A stretch of 64,000 nt of DNA, from the NCBI GenBank assembly GCA_963834705.1, contig CAWICV010000006.1, positions 248,001 to 312,000 on the forward strand, written 5' to 3'. A model generated the notes under the pieces. The model was not told where the DNA came from. It saw nothing but the letters and a program-made list of their open reading frames with translations, and did not search any database. The position numbers and the translations under genes are program-made. The DNA is from RYN-230 sp963834705 (lineage in GTDB: Bacteria > Actinomycetota > Actinomycetes > Streptosporangiales > Streptosporangiaceae). Below are positions 8,517 through 16,831 of this stretch, piece by piece. The number at the start of each line of letters is the position of its first letter. Within the stretch, counting starts at the first letter, position 1.

Positions 8517-8588
8517 TCCAACCCCCCAGTTATTTGCCCTCAGAAATCCGTCAGCAGCTCCTCCCGTTTGAGGCCTCCTTAACGGCCC

Positions 8589-8669
8589 GCACGTGGCATC
8601 GGCACTTTCATCTGCACGTGCATCCGCCCTTGCGCATGCAAGGTATATCGAGGATGATAGCGCTTGCGC
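8589..8669. promoter_or_regulatory. Palindrome cluster between the WhiJ-like gene and the divergent ATPase gene
   Basis: Three related elements sit in the 190-base divergent spacer. GCACGTGGCATC (from 8590) is echoed by GCACGTGCATC (from 8614). The second contains the perfect palindrome TGCACGTGCA (8613-8622). CCTTGC-GCAT-GCAAGG (8628-8643) is an inverted repeat. CTTGCGC occurs at 8629 and again at 8663. This density suggests binding sites for the adjacent HTH protein. Confidence 0.5.
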
Positions 8670-8707
8670 GCCACCCGCACGACATAGTGCCAGGAGACGG
8701 GAACCCC

Positions 8708-9262
8708 ATGACCGCACACCGGGCGGCCACGCCAGTCACGACGGAGGTCACGAGCGTGGGCCAAGAGTGGCTCCTCTCCCCGGGGCGGCCCGCCGGAATG
8801 CGCTACACGAGCCCGCTGCGTCCGCCAGTGCCGGCCCTCGACGAGCTGGCCGCGACCCAGCCATCGGCCTGCTGTGGCCTGCGTGCGGTGCCCGAGGCGG
8901 TCAGGACAGGCCGGGATTTCACCCGCAGCGTGCTGCTCGAGTGGCAGCTTCCCGGCCTGGTGGACATGGCCGGCCTGGTCGTGTCAGAACTGGTCACCAA
9001 CGCGCTGCGGCACGGGATGGCGCAGGCCCGGGTGCACCCCAGCGAATGCCCGATCCGGCTCCGGCTGCTCGGCCAGGCGCCGTATGTAATGTGTATGGTC
9101 ACCGACCCGGGCAGCGGCATCCCGGTGCTGCGCGATCCGCAGTTGTGCGACGAGACCGGCCGCGGCCTGAACGTGGTCGAGTCGTGCTGCATCCGGTGGG
9201 GCTGGCACCTGCTGGATGAAGGCGGAAAGGTCGTCTGGGCATTGCTGCATCCCGACGCCTGA
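8708..9262 (+). CDS. Anti-sigma-factor-like ATP-binding protein (HATPase_c)
   Basis: The protein has 184 residues from ATG 8708, with AGGAG at 8692-8696. The GHKL ATPase core is visible: the N box SELVTNALRHG near residue 95, the G1 box TDPGSGIP near 139 and the G2-like TGRGLNVV near 156. It has no phosphoacceptor or sensor domain, so it resembles RsbW/SpoIIAB-type kinases. In WhiJ-type clusters this is the third member of the triad. The target sigma factor or phosphorylated partner is not in the window. Confidence 0.88.
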   Translation: MTAHRAATPVTTEVTSVGQEWLLSPGRPAGMRYTSPLRPPVPALDELAATQPSACCGLRAVPEAVRTGRDFTRSVLLEWQLPGLVDMAGLVVSELVTNALRHGMAQARVHPSECPIRLRLLGQAPYVMCMVTDPGSGIPVLRDPQLCDETGRGLNVVESCCIRWGWHLLDEGGKVVWALLHPDA

Positions 9263-9384
9263 AACCGGGCACAGTTCGGCCTAGGCAACGGTGAACCGCG
9301 CCGCTATGCTCTTGGCGCCGCCGGCCCGGTGATCCGTGGTGAGCCGTACGGCACGCCTATCTGGAATTCACCTAGGGAGCAGCA

Positions 9385-9885
9385 ATGTCGTATCAGCCGT
9401 ATCCGACCGGCGGGGCCGCGGAGCCGGAGCCGCAGCGCCCGGCGCCGCCCACTCCGGTGCTGCAGGCCGTGAAGCTGATGTACGCCGGCGCCATCGTGAG
9501 CGCGATCAGCCTGATTATCACGCTGGTCACCGTGGGCAGCCTGAAGACCGCGATACATAACGCCGATCCCTCGCTGTCGGCCAGCAAGCTGCACTCGGCC
9601 GAAGTGGCGGCGGTGGCGGTCGCGGTCATCTTCGGCCTGATCGGGATCGGCCTGTGGCTGTGGATGGCGTACGCCAACAAGGCCGGCAAGAACTGGGCCC
9701 GGATCACCGCCACAGTGTTCTTCGGGCTGGACACGCTGTCCATCCTGACCAGCTTCCGGCAGGCGGAGCCGGTACTGAGCCGGGTGATCTCCATCCTGAT
9801 CTGGCTGATCGGGCTGGGCGCGATCGTGCTGCTGTACCAGCGCGAATCCAGCGCCTACTTCAGCGCGTCGAAGACCCCGCGGTAG
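9385..9885 (+). CDS. Small four-helix membrane protein of unknown function
   Basis: The protein has 166 residues from ATG 9385, with a clear AGGGAG ribosome site. A Pro-rich cytoplasmic head (MSYQPYPTGGAAEPEPQ) is followed by four hydrophobic segments at roughly residues 30-50, 72-92, 105-122 and 132-152. The C-terminus is short and charged. Such proteins with a Pro-rich head and four helices are common in actinobacteria and carry no assigned function. It ends 14 bases from the convergent methyltransferase gene. I do not recognise a specific family. Confidence 0.8.
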   Translation: MSYQPYPTGGAAEPEPQRPAPPTPVLQAVKLMYAGAIVSAISLIITLVTVGSLKTAIHNADPSLSASKLHSAEVAAVAVAVIFGLIGIGLWLWMAYANKAGKNWARITATVFFGLDTLSILTSFRQAEPVLSRVISILIWLIGLGAIVLLYQRESSAYFSASKTPR

Positions 9886-9899
9886 CCCTGCGTCCCTGG

Positions 9900-10775
9900 C
9901 TAGTGCATGGCCAGGGCGTGGCAGGCGACCGCGGCCGCGGCGACCACGTTGAGCGAGTCCACCCCGTGGGCCATCGCGGCTGGGCTCATCGGGATGCAGA
10001 CCGCCTCGTCGGCCTCGCGCATCCAGCGGCCGGACAGCCCGGCGCCCTCACCGCCGAGCAGCAGCGCCACCCGGCCCGCCGGGGCCGCCCCGGCGGGCAG
10101 CGCGGCGCCGATCGGCGTGGCTGACTGGTCCGGGGTAAGCGCCAGCAGCCGGAAGCCGGCCGCACGCAACTGCCCGAGCCCGCCGTACCAGTCCGTCATC
10201 CTGGTGTACGGCACCGCGAACACCGCGCCCATCGACACCTTGACGGACCGCCGGTAGAGCGGGTCGGCGCAGCGCCGGGACAGGATCACCGCGTCCGCGC
10301 CGAACGCGGCCGCGCAGCGGAACACCGCCCCCACGTTGCCGTGGTCGACCAGGTCCTCCAGCACCACCACCCGCCGGGCCGTGGCCAGCACCTGGCTCAC
10401 CTCGGGCAGCGGCGGCCGGGCCACCGCGGCCAGCGCGCCGCGGTGCACCCGGTAACCGGTCAGCCGCCGGGCCACCTCGTCGCTGACCAGGTACACCGGC
10501 GCGGCCACGTCATCGGCCAGCGCGGCCAGCCGGGTCAGCCCGGCCGCGGTGAGCAGCATCGACCGGACCGGATAGCCCGCGGCCAGCGCGCGGCGGATCA
10601 CCTTGTCCCCCTCCGCGACGAACAGCCCGTGCCGGGCCTCCAGGCTGATCCGCAGGTCGGCGTCGGTCAGCGAGAGGTAGTCGGCGAGCCGGGGATCGGC
10701 CGGGTCGGTGACCTCGATGACACCTGTCACCTTGCCAGTCTGCTGGATTGGCGACAGCACACCAGCCACAGTCAT
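9900..10775 (-). CDS. TrmH/SpoU-family RNA 2'-O-methyltransferase
   Basis: The protein has 291 residues from ATG 10775, with AAGG just upstream. The N-terminal substrate-binding domain (about residues 20-110, beginning FVAEGDKVIRRAL) precedes the knotted SPOUT catalytic domain. All three SpoU motifs are present: DHGNVGAVFR (motif 1, Asn and Arg), LLLGGEGAGLS (motif 2) and IPMSPAAMAHGVDSLN (motif 3). It would methylate rRNA or tRNA ribose with SAM. The target nucleoside cannot be told from sequence. It is divergent from the VWA gene. Confidence 0.9.
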   Translation of the reverse strand: MTVAGVLSPIQQTGKVTGVIEVTDPADPRLADYLSLTDADLRISLEARHGLFVAEGDKVIRRALAAGYPVRSMLLTAAGLTRLAALADDVAAPVYLVSDEVARRLTGYRVHRGALAAVARPPLPEVSQVLATARRVVVLEDLVDHGNVGAVFRCAAAFGADAVILSRRCADPLYRRSVKVSMGAVFAVPYTRMTDWYGGLGQLRAAGFRLLALTPDQSATPIGAALPAGAAPAGRVALLLGGEGAGLSGRWMREADEAVCIPMSPAAMAHGVDSLNVVAAAAVACHALAMH

Positions 10776-10866
10776 TACAACCTTAATAAGTGCCGGATCT
10801 GTGCTGACTTGCCCGGATAAAGTCGTGACGCCAGGCCGTGGGGCGCCCCAGATCGCGAGGGATGAC

Positions 10867-12602
10867 GTGAACGCTGGAGCCATCGGGCGGACCGGCCCGC
10901 AGGGCCGCAACCAGCGCGGGCGGCCGCGCCGGGTAAGCATCCTGATTGGGCTGAGCGCGCTGGCCGGCGTGATCGCCTGCACGCTGCTGGTCGCCTTCGG
11001 CGCGGAGGCCGTGGTGTCCCGCGCTTCCTGCACCGATCACCCGGTGGTCGTCAACCTGGCCGCCTCGCCGGACATCGCCTCCGCGGCCAGCCACGTGGCC
11101 AAGTTCTTCAACGCCGAGCACAACAGCGTGCAGGGGCATTGCGCCGTGGTGCACATCACCAGCGTGCAGTCGTCCACGGCCGCCACCGAGATATCCGGGA
11201 ACAAGTCGTTGCCTTCGACGCCTGGATCCCGGACTCCTCGCTGTGGGTGAACGTCGCGCGCAGCTTCCCGCAGGGCGCGCAGCTCGTGCGGCCGACCAGT
11301 CTCACGGTGGCCCGGTCCCCGCTGATGATCGTCATGCCCCGGTCGGTAGCGGCCGAGGTGCCCGCCTATGGCTCCTCGGTGGGCTGGCAGTTCCTGCTGC
11401 CGCAGCGGGTCGGCGGTCCGGCCACCGGGCTCGGGCTGCACGTCGAGTTCCCCGATCCGGCGCGCAGCACGGCCGGCCTGGCCACCCTCATCGAGCTCCA
11501 GTCGCTGCTCGGCAACGGATCCTCGGCGCTGGCGGCTTTCACCGATTTCGTGCTCAACGTCCAGGTCACCTCCGGTACTGGGTCGCTGACCTCGCTGACC
11601 AGCCTGGCCCAGCGGGAAGAGCGTGCGGTCACCATCGCCTCGGAGCAGTCCATCGCGCAGTTCGACCGGGCCCACCCGGCGGCCGACGCGCTGGCTGGCC
11701 GGTACCCCGTCCAGGGCACCCCGGAGCTGAACTACCCCTACGTGCTCACCTCCACCAATCAGCTCGAACGCCAGGCGGGCCAGGAGTTCGAGAAGGCGCT
11801 GAAGTCCAGCTACGCGAAGTCTTACGTGCAGTATCTCGGCTTTCGCTCGGCGGCCGGCACGGCGCCGGGCTGGATCGGGCAGTATGGCCTGGACACCGCC
11901 CAGCCGAAACTGACCGCGGCGGCCGCGCCGGGCCAGGCCGAGACCAGCCTGCAGGCCTGGCAAAAGCTCAGCCTGGGCTCCCGCGACCTGGTCCTGCTGG
12001 ACGTCTCGGAGCAGATGGCCACCCCGGTGTCCCCGGCCGGTACCACCCTGGAGCAGGTCCTCATCCAGGCGGCCAGCCTGGGCCTGACCCACTTCCCGGA
12101 CAGCACTCAGATGGGCATCTGGGCGTTCGCCAGCCACCTGGACGGCACCCTGCCCTACAAGCAGCTCGTCCCGGTCGGGCCGCTGCCCGCGCCGCTGGGC
12201 CTGATCACCCGGCGGCAGCAGATCGCCCAGGCCACCGAGCAGGGCAAGCCGGTGGCGGGTGCGCCCGCCGCGCTGTACAGCTCGATCCTGGACGCGTTCA
12301 AGTCCCTGTCCGCCAGCTACCAGCCCCGGTACGTCAACGCGGTGCTGGTCCTGACGGCCGGGATCGACAACGCCAAGGGCGACATGAGTTCCGCGGCGCT
12401 GGTCCGCCAGCTGCGCACGCTGTACAACCCCAACAAGCGGGTCGAGATCGTCCCGCTCATGTTCGGCACCGCCGGGAACTTCGCCGCACTGCAGCAGGTG
12501 GCCCGGGCCACCGGCGGCGTGGCGTTCGACATCACCAGCCCCAAGCAGATCAACAGCGCGTTCTTCACCGGTATCGCACAGCGGCTCAGCGTCGCTGGAT
12601 AG
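10867..12602 (+). CDS. Membrane-anchored substrate-binding / von Willebrand A protein, split by a frameshift
   Basis: The gene starts at GTG 10867 behind GAGGGAT. It reads in one frame to about 11205 (N-terminal anchor VSILIGLSALAGVIACTLL and start of a solute-binding fold), then continues in another frame from VVAFDAWIPDSSLW to the stop. Restoring one missing base near 11203-11212 gives 578 residues. The first 300 or so residues resemble an extracellular solute-binding domain. The C-terminal part is a VWA fold, but its metal site reads DVSEQM rather than DxSGSM, so metal binding is doubtful. Likely an extracytoplasmic scaffold. There is no slippery heptamer at the shift, so a sequence error or recent mutation is likelier than programmed shifting. 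Confidence 0.78.
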
Positions 12603-12708
12603 TGGATCTGACCTGCGGAAACATGCTCAGGTCGCGGGCCGGCCAGCGAGCCAAAAAAATCTTACGGATCTATGACAACCGGCTTCGGCGGCGGCGCGTC
12701 TTTTATGT

Positions 12709-12739
12709 GAGGCCCGACGAGAGCGGGGCGTCGGGCCTC
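12709..12739. terminator. 11-bp perfect hairpin with loop AGAGCGGGG (copy 1)
   Basis: GAGGCCCGACG (12709-12719) pairs with CGTCGGGCCTC (12729-12739) around the loop AGAGCGGGG. It follows the VWA gene by about 105 bases. A second hairpin with the same loop lies 100 bases further on. It could terminate forward transcription although no T-tract follows. Confidence 0.7.
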
Positions 12740-12808
12740 GACAGAGCTTCTCCAGCAGGGTCGGTCTGGTGCGAGTATTCGCCAGGCCACTGGCTGGGGA
12801 ACGGGACG

Positions 12809-12841
12809 TGAGGTCCGGCAAGAGCGGGGTGCCGGGCCTCA
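12809..12841. terminator. 12-bp hairpin with loop AGAGCGGGG (copy 2), overlapping a stop codon
   Basis: TGAGGTCCGGCA (12809-12820) pairs with TGCCGGGCCTCA (12830-12841) with one G-T pair. The nine-base loop is identical to copy 1. On the forward strand it is followed by TTTCCGTTTT, as expected for a terminator. Its right end contains the reverse-strand stop of the phosphotransferase gene (12839-12841). Confidence 0.75.
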
Positions 12842-14014
12842 TTTCCGTTTTCTGGCCCGTTTCCGGGCGGCCCGCGGCTCAGGCGGGTCCAGGCCCGCCG
12901 CGTCCAGCAGCCGGTGCGCCCGCTGGATCAGAGACGGCACGGCCGCGCCTTCCCGCTCGAATCCCTCACCCACCGTCTTGTGCTGCAGGAACCGCGCGTG
13001 GATGCCTTCCAGCACCACCGCGAGCTTGAAGCAGCCGAACGCCATGTAGTAGCCGAGGCCGGATACGTCCCGCCCGGTCGCCGCCGCGTACCGGTCCGCG
13101 ACCTGCGTCCTGGTCAGGAAGCCAGGGCCGGCCGTGACCGTAGCCGCCACGCTGAGCTCGTCGGACTCCGGGTCATCCTGCTCGGCCCAGTAGACGAGGG
13201 CCAGGCCGAGATCGGCCAGCGGGTCGCCCAGGGTGGACATCTCCCAGTCCAGCACGGCTGCGATAGACGGCCGGGCGCCCAGCGTGACCAGCATGTTGTC
13301 CAGCCGGTAGTCACCGTGCACCAGGGTCCCGGGGCCCGCCGCGGCGATCGTGGCCGGCAGCCCCGCGGCCAGCCGTGTGGTGAGCTCCGCGTACCCAGGC
13401 ATGTCCCGGGTGCTGGACAGCTCCCACTGGCGCTGCCAGCGGGCCAGCTGCCGCTCCAGGTAGCCTTCCGGCCGGCCGAAGCCGCTCAGCCCGGCCGCGG
13501 CCAGGTCCACGCCGTGGATGGCGGCCAGCATGTCCGCGAAGTTCTCCGACAACTGGCGGGCCTGACCCGGGCTGACCTGCTCGCCGTCCGCCTCGGTGCG
13601 CAGGACCAGCCCAGGCACGTAGGCCATGACGTAGAACGGGGCGCCGATCACCTCCGGTTCTGTGCACCGCCCGGCCACCGGAGGCACCGGGACAGCGCTG
13701 CCGCGCAGCGCACTGAGCACCTGGTATTCCCGGCCCATGTCATGCGCGGTGGGCAGCACATGCCCGAGCGGGGGCCGCCGCAGCACCAGCAGCGGTGCGT
13801 CCGGGCCGGCCGCGGCCCGGCCATCGACCAGGTAGGTCAGGTTGGACCGGCCGCCCGCGATCAGCCGGACGGCGGGCGGCGCGGCCACCGGGAGGATGCC
13901 GTTGTCGCGCAGCCAACGGCCCAGCCGGTGCAGGTCGTCGATGCCCGGCACCGCGCCGGACCCGGGGCCAGCCGCAGGCTCTGCTTCAGCTCCGGGGACA
14001 GCACCGTCCGGCAT
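12839..14014 (-). CDS. Phosphotransferase-family protein (APH/ACAD10-like kinase fold)
   Basis: The protein has 391 residues. It shows the Brenner kinase motif HGDYRLDNML near residue 235 and the metal-binding LDWEMSTLGDP near 258, with the N-lobe GGRSNLTYLV near 53. This subgroup is related to the kinase domain of ACAD10 and is often encoded with acyl-CoA dehydrogenases, where it may phosphorylate hydroxy-acyl or small-molecule substrates. It is not a recognised aminoglycoside resistance enzyme. No acyl-CoA gene is adjacent here. The stop lies inside a hairpin. Confidence 0.87.
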   Translation of the reverse strand: MPDGAVPGAEAEPAAGPGSGAVPGIDDLHRLGRWLRDNGILPVAAPPAVRLIAGGRSNLTYLVDGRAAAGPDAPLLVLRRPPLGHVLPTAHDMGREYQVLSALRGSAVPVPPVAGRCTEPEVIGAPFYVMAYVPGLVLRTEADGEQVSPGQARQLSENFADMLAAIHGVDLAAAGLSGFGRPEGYLERQLARWQRQWELSSTRDMPGYAELTTRLAAGLPATIAAAGPGTLVHGDYRLDNMLVTLGARPSIAAVLDWEMSTLGDPLADLGLALVYWAEQDDPESDELSVAATVTAGPGFLTRTQVADRYAAATGRDVSGLGYYMAFGCFKLAVVLEGIHARFLQHKTVGEGFEREGAAVPSLIQRAHRLLDAAGLDPPEPRAARKRARKRK

Positions 14015-14534
14015 GGCTCACACTCCCGTTCGCACGCTCCGGCCCACACTCCTGGGGGCGTCGCGCGTATCAGGAAAGTATCTATCAGGACGGCGCGCCC
14101 GGGCCAGGCCGCGGACAGGCCGCGGCCATCCGACTGGGCCAGGGCAGCAGCGTCCTCGGCGGCCGAGCCGACCGCGCCCGCCGCCCGGGACAGGCTGGCC
14201 GCGATCAACCCGAGGGCCGGGTCTGCGTGCAGATCGCGGTACTGAGCCAGGTCTGGTGGCCATTCACCGAGGGCCCGGCCGAGCGGCTGCAGGAGATCGC
14301 GACCTGGCTCGACTCGTGGCAGGTGGCCAGGGACTGGCAGGCCGGGGCAGGCCGGTTCCCGGCGCGGGCACCGCGGCAGGCGCGCCGCGCGCGCGCCCGG
14401 CCCGGGCGAAGCGGCCGGGACGGGCCGGGCCGGCGGCGCAACTGGGCCCGGGGCGGGTACTTCGCCGCCGTCCAGGTACCCGGCTGCGCCGCGGCGGGCG
14501 CGGGCCATATCGAGCTGGACCGGCCGGACCACGA
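14015..14534. other. 520-base interval without a confident gene
   Basis: Between the phosphotransferase start and the MocR stop I find no gene I can defend. Two weak signals exist. A forward stretch at about 14223-14345 has strong GC at third codon positions and reads WWPFTEGPAERLQEIATWL, reminiscent of WXG/polymorphic-toxin leader regions, but it decays into an Arg-rich tract. A reverse stretch at about 14085-14220 reads as Ala-rich helix. Either could be a remnant. The phosphotransferase promoter must lie near 14020-14090. Confidence 0.4.
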
Positions 14535-16022
14535 TCAGCCCCGGATCAGGTCGGCCCGGCCCGCGGGCAGCCCGGCCAGGATCCCGGCCAGGACCTGGCA
14601 GCCGCGGCTGACCCCGGCCAAGTCGGCCGCGCCGTAGCCGAGCACCAGCCCGTGCCGGCTGGCCGGGCCGGCGAAGTATTTGTCCAGGCTGGCCACGTCC
14701 ACCCCGCGCGCCGCGGCGGCCGCCAGCACGCCGGGCAGCACGTCGCCGGGCAGCTCGCAGACCATGTGCATGCCCGCGGTGTCCCCGGTCAGCCAGCCGG
14801 TCCGGGCCGGCTGGCCGGCCAGCGCCTCGCCGAGCACCGCGGTCATCGCGCCGCGCCGCCGGGCGTACTCATGCCGCATCCGCCGCACGTGCCGGTCCAG
14901 ATCGCCCCGGGCCAGCAGCTCGGTCACCGCGTGCTGCACCGGCTCGGGCACCTTCACGCCGAGGTCAACAGCCGTCTCAGCGAGCACCGCGACCAGGTCG
15001 GCCCGGGCCAGCAGCCAGCCCGCGCCCAGCGCCGGGGTCAGCGTCTTCGACGTGGTGCCCAGGTAGATCACCACCTCGGGGTCCAGGCCAAACAGCGTCG
15101 GCAGCGGGCCGACGTCGTAGCGGAACTCGCCGTCGTAGTCGTCCTCCACGATGAGCGCCCCGGTGGCCCGGGCCCAGGCCGCGAGCGCCTGACGGCGGGG
15201 CACCGGCAGCCGCCCGCCCAGCGGGTACTGATGCGCGGGCGTGGTGTACACGAGCCGCAGCCCAGCCGGCAGCTCGTCCACGACCAGCCCGTCCGCGTCC
15301 ACCCGGCACGGCACCAGCTGGGCGCCGTGCGCGGCGAACACCGACCGGGCCGTCTGGTAGCCAGGCTCCTCCACGCCGACCCGGTCGCCCGGCCGGAGCA
15401 GGCCGCTCGCGATCAGCTGCAGGCCCGCCGCGACCCCGCGGGTGACCAGGACCTGGTCCCCCGCGCAGCGCAGGCCCCGGCCGCGGCGCAGGTAGCCGAT
15501 GATCTGATCGCGCAGCGCGGCCAGGCCGCGCGGGTCAGGCCAGCTGGACACCGGCTGGGCGGCGGCCCGCCGCCAGGCCCGGCGCCAGGCGGCCTCATCG
15601 ATCCCGGCCACCCAGGGGATGCCGGGGCGCAGGTTGACCCGGGCCGGCGCGGCGGTGGCCGCCCCGGGCCCGGGCGCGGCCACCGCAGCCGGCCAGGCGG
15701 ACGCCCAGCCCGGCCCGGGCGGCGTGCCGCCCGGCATGCCCGGGTGGCCCGGCGCACCGGGCGCCACAAAGGTCCCGGAGCCGTGCCGTCCTTCCAGCCA
15801 GCCCTCGGCGAACAGCTGAGTGTAGGCGGCCGTCACCACCGTCCGGCTTACCCCGAGCAGCCCGGCCAGGGCCCGGGTGGAGGGCAGCCGCTCACCCGCG
15901 GCCAGCCGCCCGTCGGCGAGCGCCGCGCGCAGCTGCGCGGAGATCTGCTCGGTCAGCGGCAGCGGCCCGGCCCGGTCGGTGGTCAGCGGCAGCTCAATGG
16001 CAGCGCGCGGAAAAGTGGTCAT
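14535..16022 (-). CDS. MocR/PdxR-family regulator (GntR HTH fused to an aminotransferase-like domain)
   Basis: The protein has 495 residues from ATG 16022. The N-terminal winged helix (residues about 15-85: LRAALADGRLAAGERLPSTR, then TVVTAAYTQLFAEGWL) is GntR type. The remainder is a fold-type I aminotransferase with DDYDGEFRYD and the PLP-lysine motif TTSKTLTPALG. MocR proteins sense PLP or related amines and regulate a divergent gene. Here that gene is a PNPOx-family protein 60 bases away, the textbook arrangement for vitamin B6 control. A Pro/Gly linker of about 40 residues joins the domains. Confidence 0.93.
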   Translation of the reverse strand: MTTFPRAAIELPLTTDRAGPLPLTEQISAQLRAALADGRLAAGERLPSTRALAGLLGVSRTVVTAAYTQLFAEGWLEGRHGSGTFVAPGAPGHPGMPGGTPPGPGWASAWPAAVAAPGPGAATAAPARVNLRPGIPWVAGIDEAAWRRAWRRAAAQPVSSWPDPRGLAALRDQIIGYLRRGRGLRCAGDQVLVTRGVAAGLQLIASGLLRPGDRVGVEEPGYQTARSVFAAHGAQLVPCRVDADGLVVDELPAGLRLVYTTPAHQYPLGGRLPVPRRQALAAWARATGALIVEDDYDGEFRYDVGPLPTLFGLDPEVVIYLGTTSKTLTPALGAGWLLARADLVAVLAETAVDLGVKVPEPVQHAVTELLARGDLDRHVRRMRHEYARRRGAMTAVLGEALAGQPARTGWLTGDTAGMHMVCELPGDVLPGVLAAAAARGVDVASLDKYFAGPASRHGLVLGYGAADLAGVSRGCQVLAGILAGLPAGRADLIRG

Positions 16023-16036
16023 CTGTTCTTCCCGTA

Positions 16037-16062
16037 AAGTGGCTACAGTCATAAGTCCACTT
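16037..16062. promoter_or_regulatory. Inverted repeat AAGTGG...CCACTT between mocR-like and PNPOx-like genes
   Basis: AAGTGG (16037-16042) and CCACTT (16057-16062) face each other across 14 bases in the 60-base divergent spacer. The flanking AAGTGGCT and AAGTCCACT also read as near direct repeats, the arrangement MocR regulators usually bind. It is the most likely operator for both genes. Confidence 0.55.
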
Positions 16063-16082
16063 GATAGGTACGGTAAGCCATC

Positions 16083-16755
16083 ATGAGCGCTGACGACACC
16101 CTGACCCTGTCCGCCACCCCGCGGACCGCGCTGCACCGGCACAAGGAACGCGGCCGGACCGACCGGGCCGACCTGTACGCCGTGCTCGACGCGGGCCTGA
16201 TCTGCCATCTCGGCGTCGTCATCGATGGCGTGCCAGTAGTGCTGCCAACCGCCTACGGCCGCGACGGCGATGTGCTCTACCTGCACGGCTCGTCAGCCAA
16301 CCGGAGCAACCTGGCCGCTGACGGGCAGGAGGCCTGTGTCACGGTGACGCACCTGGACGGGATCGTCTGCGCCCGCGCCGTGTTCAGCCACTCGATGAAC
16401 TACCGCTGCGCGGTGGTCTTCGGCCGGGCCCGGCTGGTCACCGATGACCAGGAGCGGCTGGCCGCGCTGCGGGTGATCACCGAGCAGCTGATCCCGGGCC
16501 GGTGGGCGGCGGCCCGGCCACCGTCGCGCAAGGAGATGGCCGCCACCTCGGTGCTGGCCGTTCCGCTGGATGATGCGTCGGTCAAGGTCCGCACCGGGCC
16601 ACCGGCCGACGAGCGCCGACCATGACCTCGACGTGTGGGCCGGGGTGCTGCCCGCCACGCTGACCTTTGGCGAGCCGCAGCCGGACCCGGCGCTGCCGCC
16701 GGGCACGGCGGTGCCCGGGCACATCCGCGAGGTAACCGGCCGGCCCCGCGGCTGA
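16083..16755 (+). CDS. Pyridoxamine-5'-phosphate-oxidase-family FMN protein, split by a frameshift near its end
   Basis: The first frame (ATG 16083) carries the FMN-binding split barrel typical of the Pyridox_ox_2 group: GLICHLGVVIDGVPVVLPT, LYLHGSSANR, then FSHSMNYR. It meets a stop at 16623. The family's C-terminal segment DLDVWAGVLPATLTFGEP follows in the next frame to 16755. Removing one base near 16605-16620 gives a continuous 223-residue protein of normal length. Members bind FMN, and some reduce or oxidise small molecules. The divergent MocR gene links it to vitamin B6 metabolism. The indel looks like a sequence error. Confidence 0.85.
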
Positions 16756-16831
16756 CGTGCCGGTGCGGCCGGCCAGTGACCAGGCGGGGGACCTGGACAA
16801 GATGGCTCTGACGAGGCTCTAGTCTTGTGGG

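Noticed and set aside
10867..12602. Programmed ribosomal frameshift in the VWA gene
   Set aside because: No slippery heptamer, no downstream pseudoknot candidate, and the same kind of break occurs in many unrelated genes of the window.
13842..16037. Long forward open frame of 731 codons opposite the phosphotransferase and MocR genes
   Set aside because: It is Arg/Pro/Gly-rich, has no domain, and mirrors two well-supported reverse genes. Open antisense frames are expected at this GC content.
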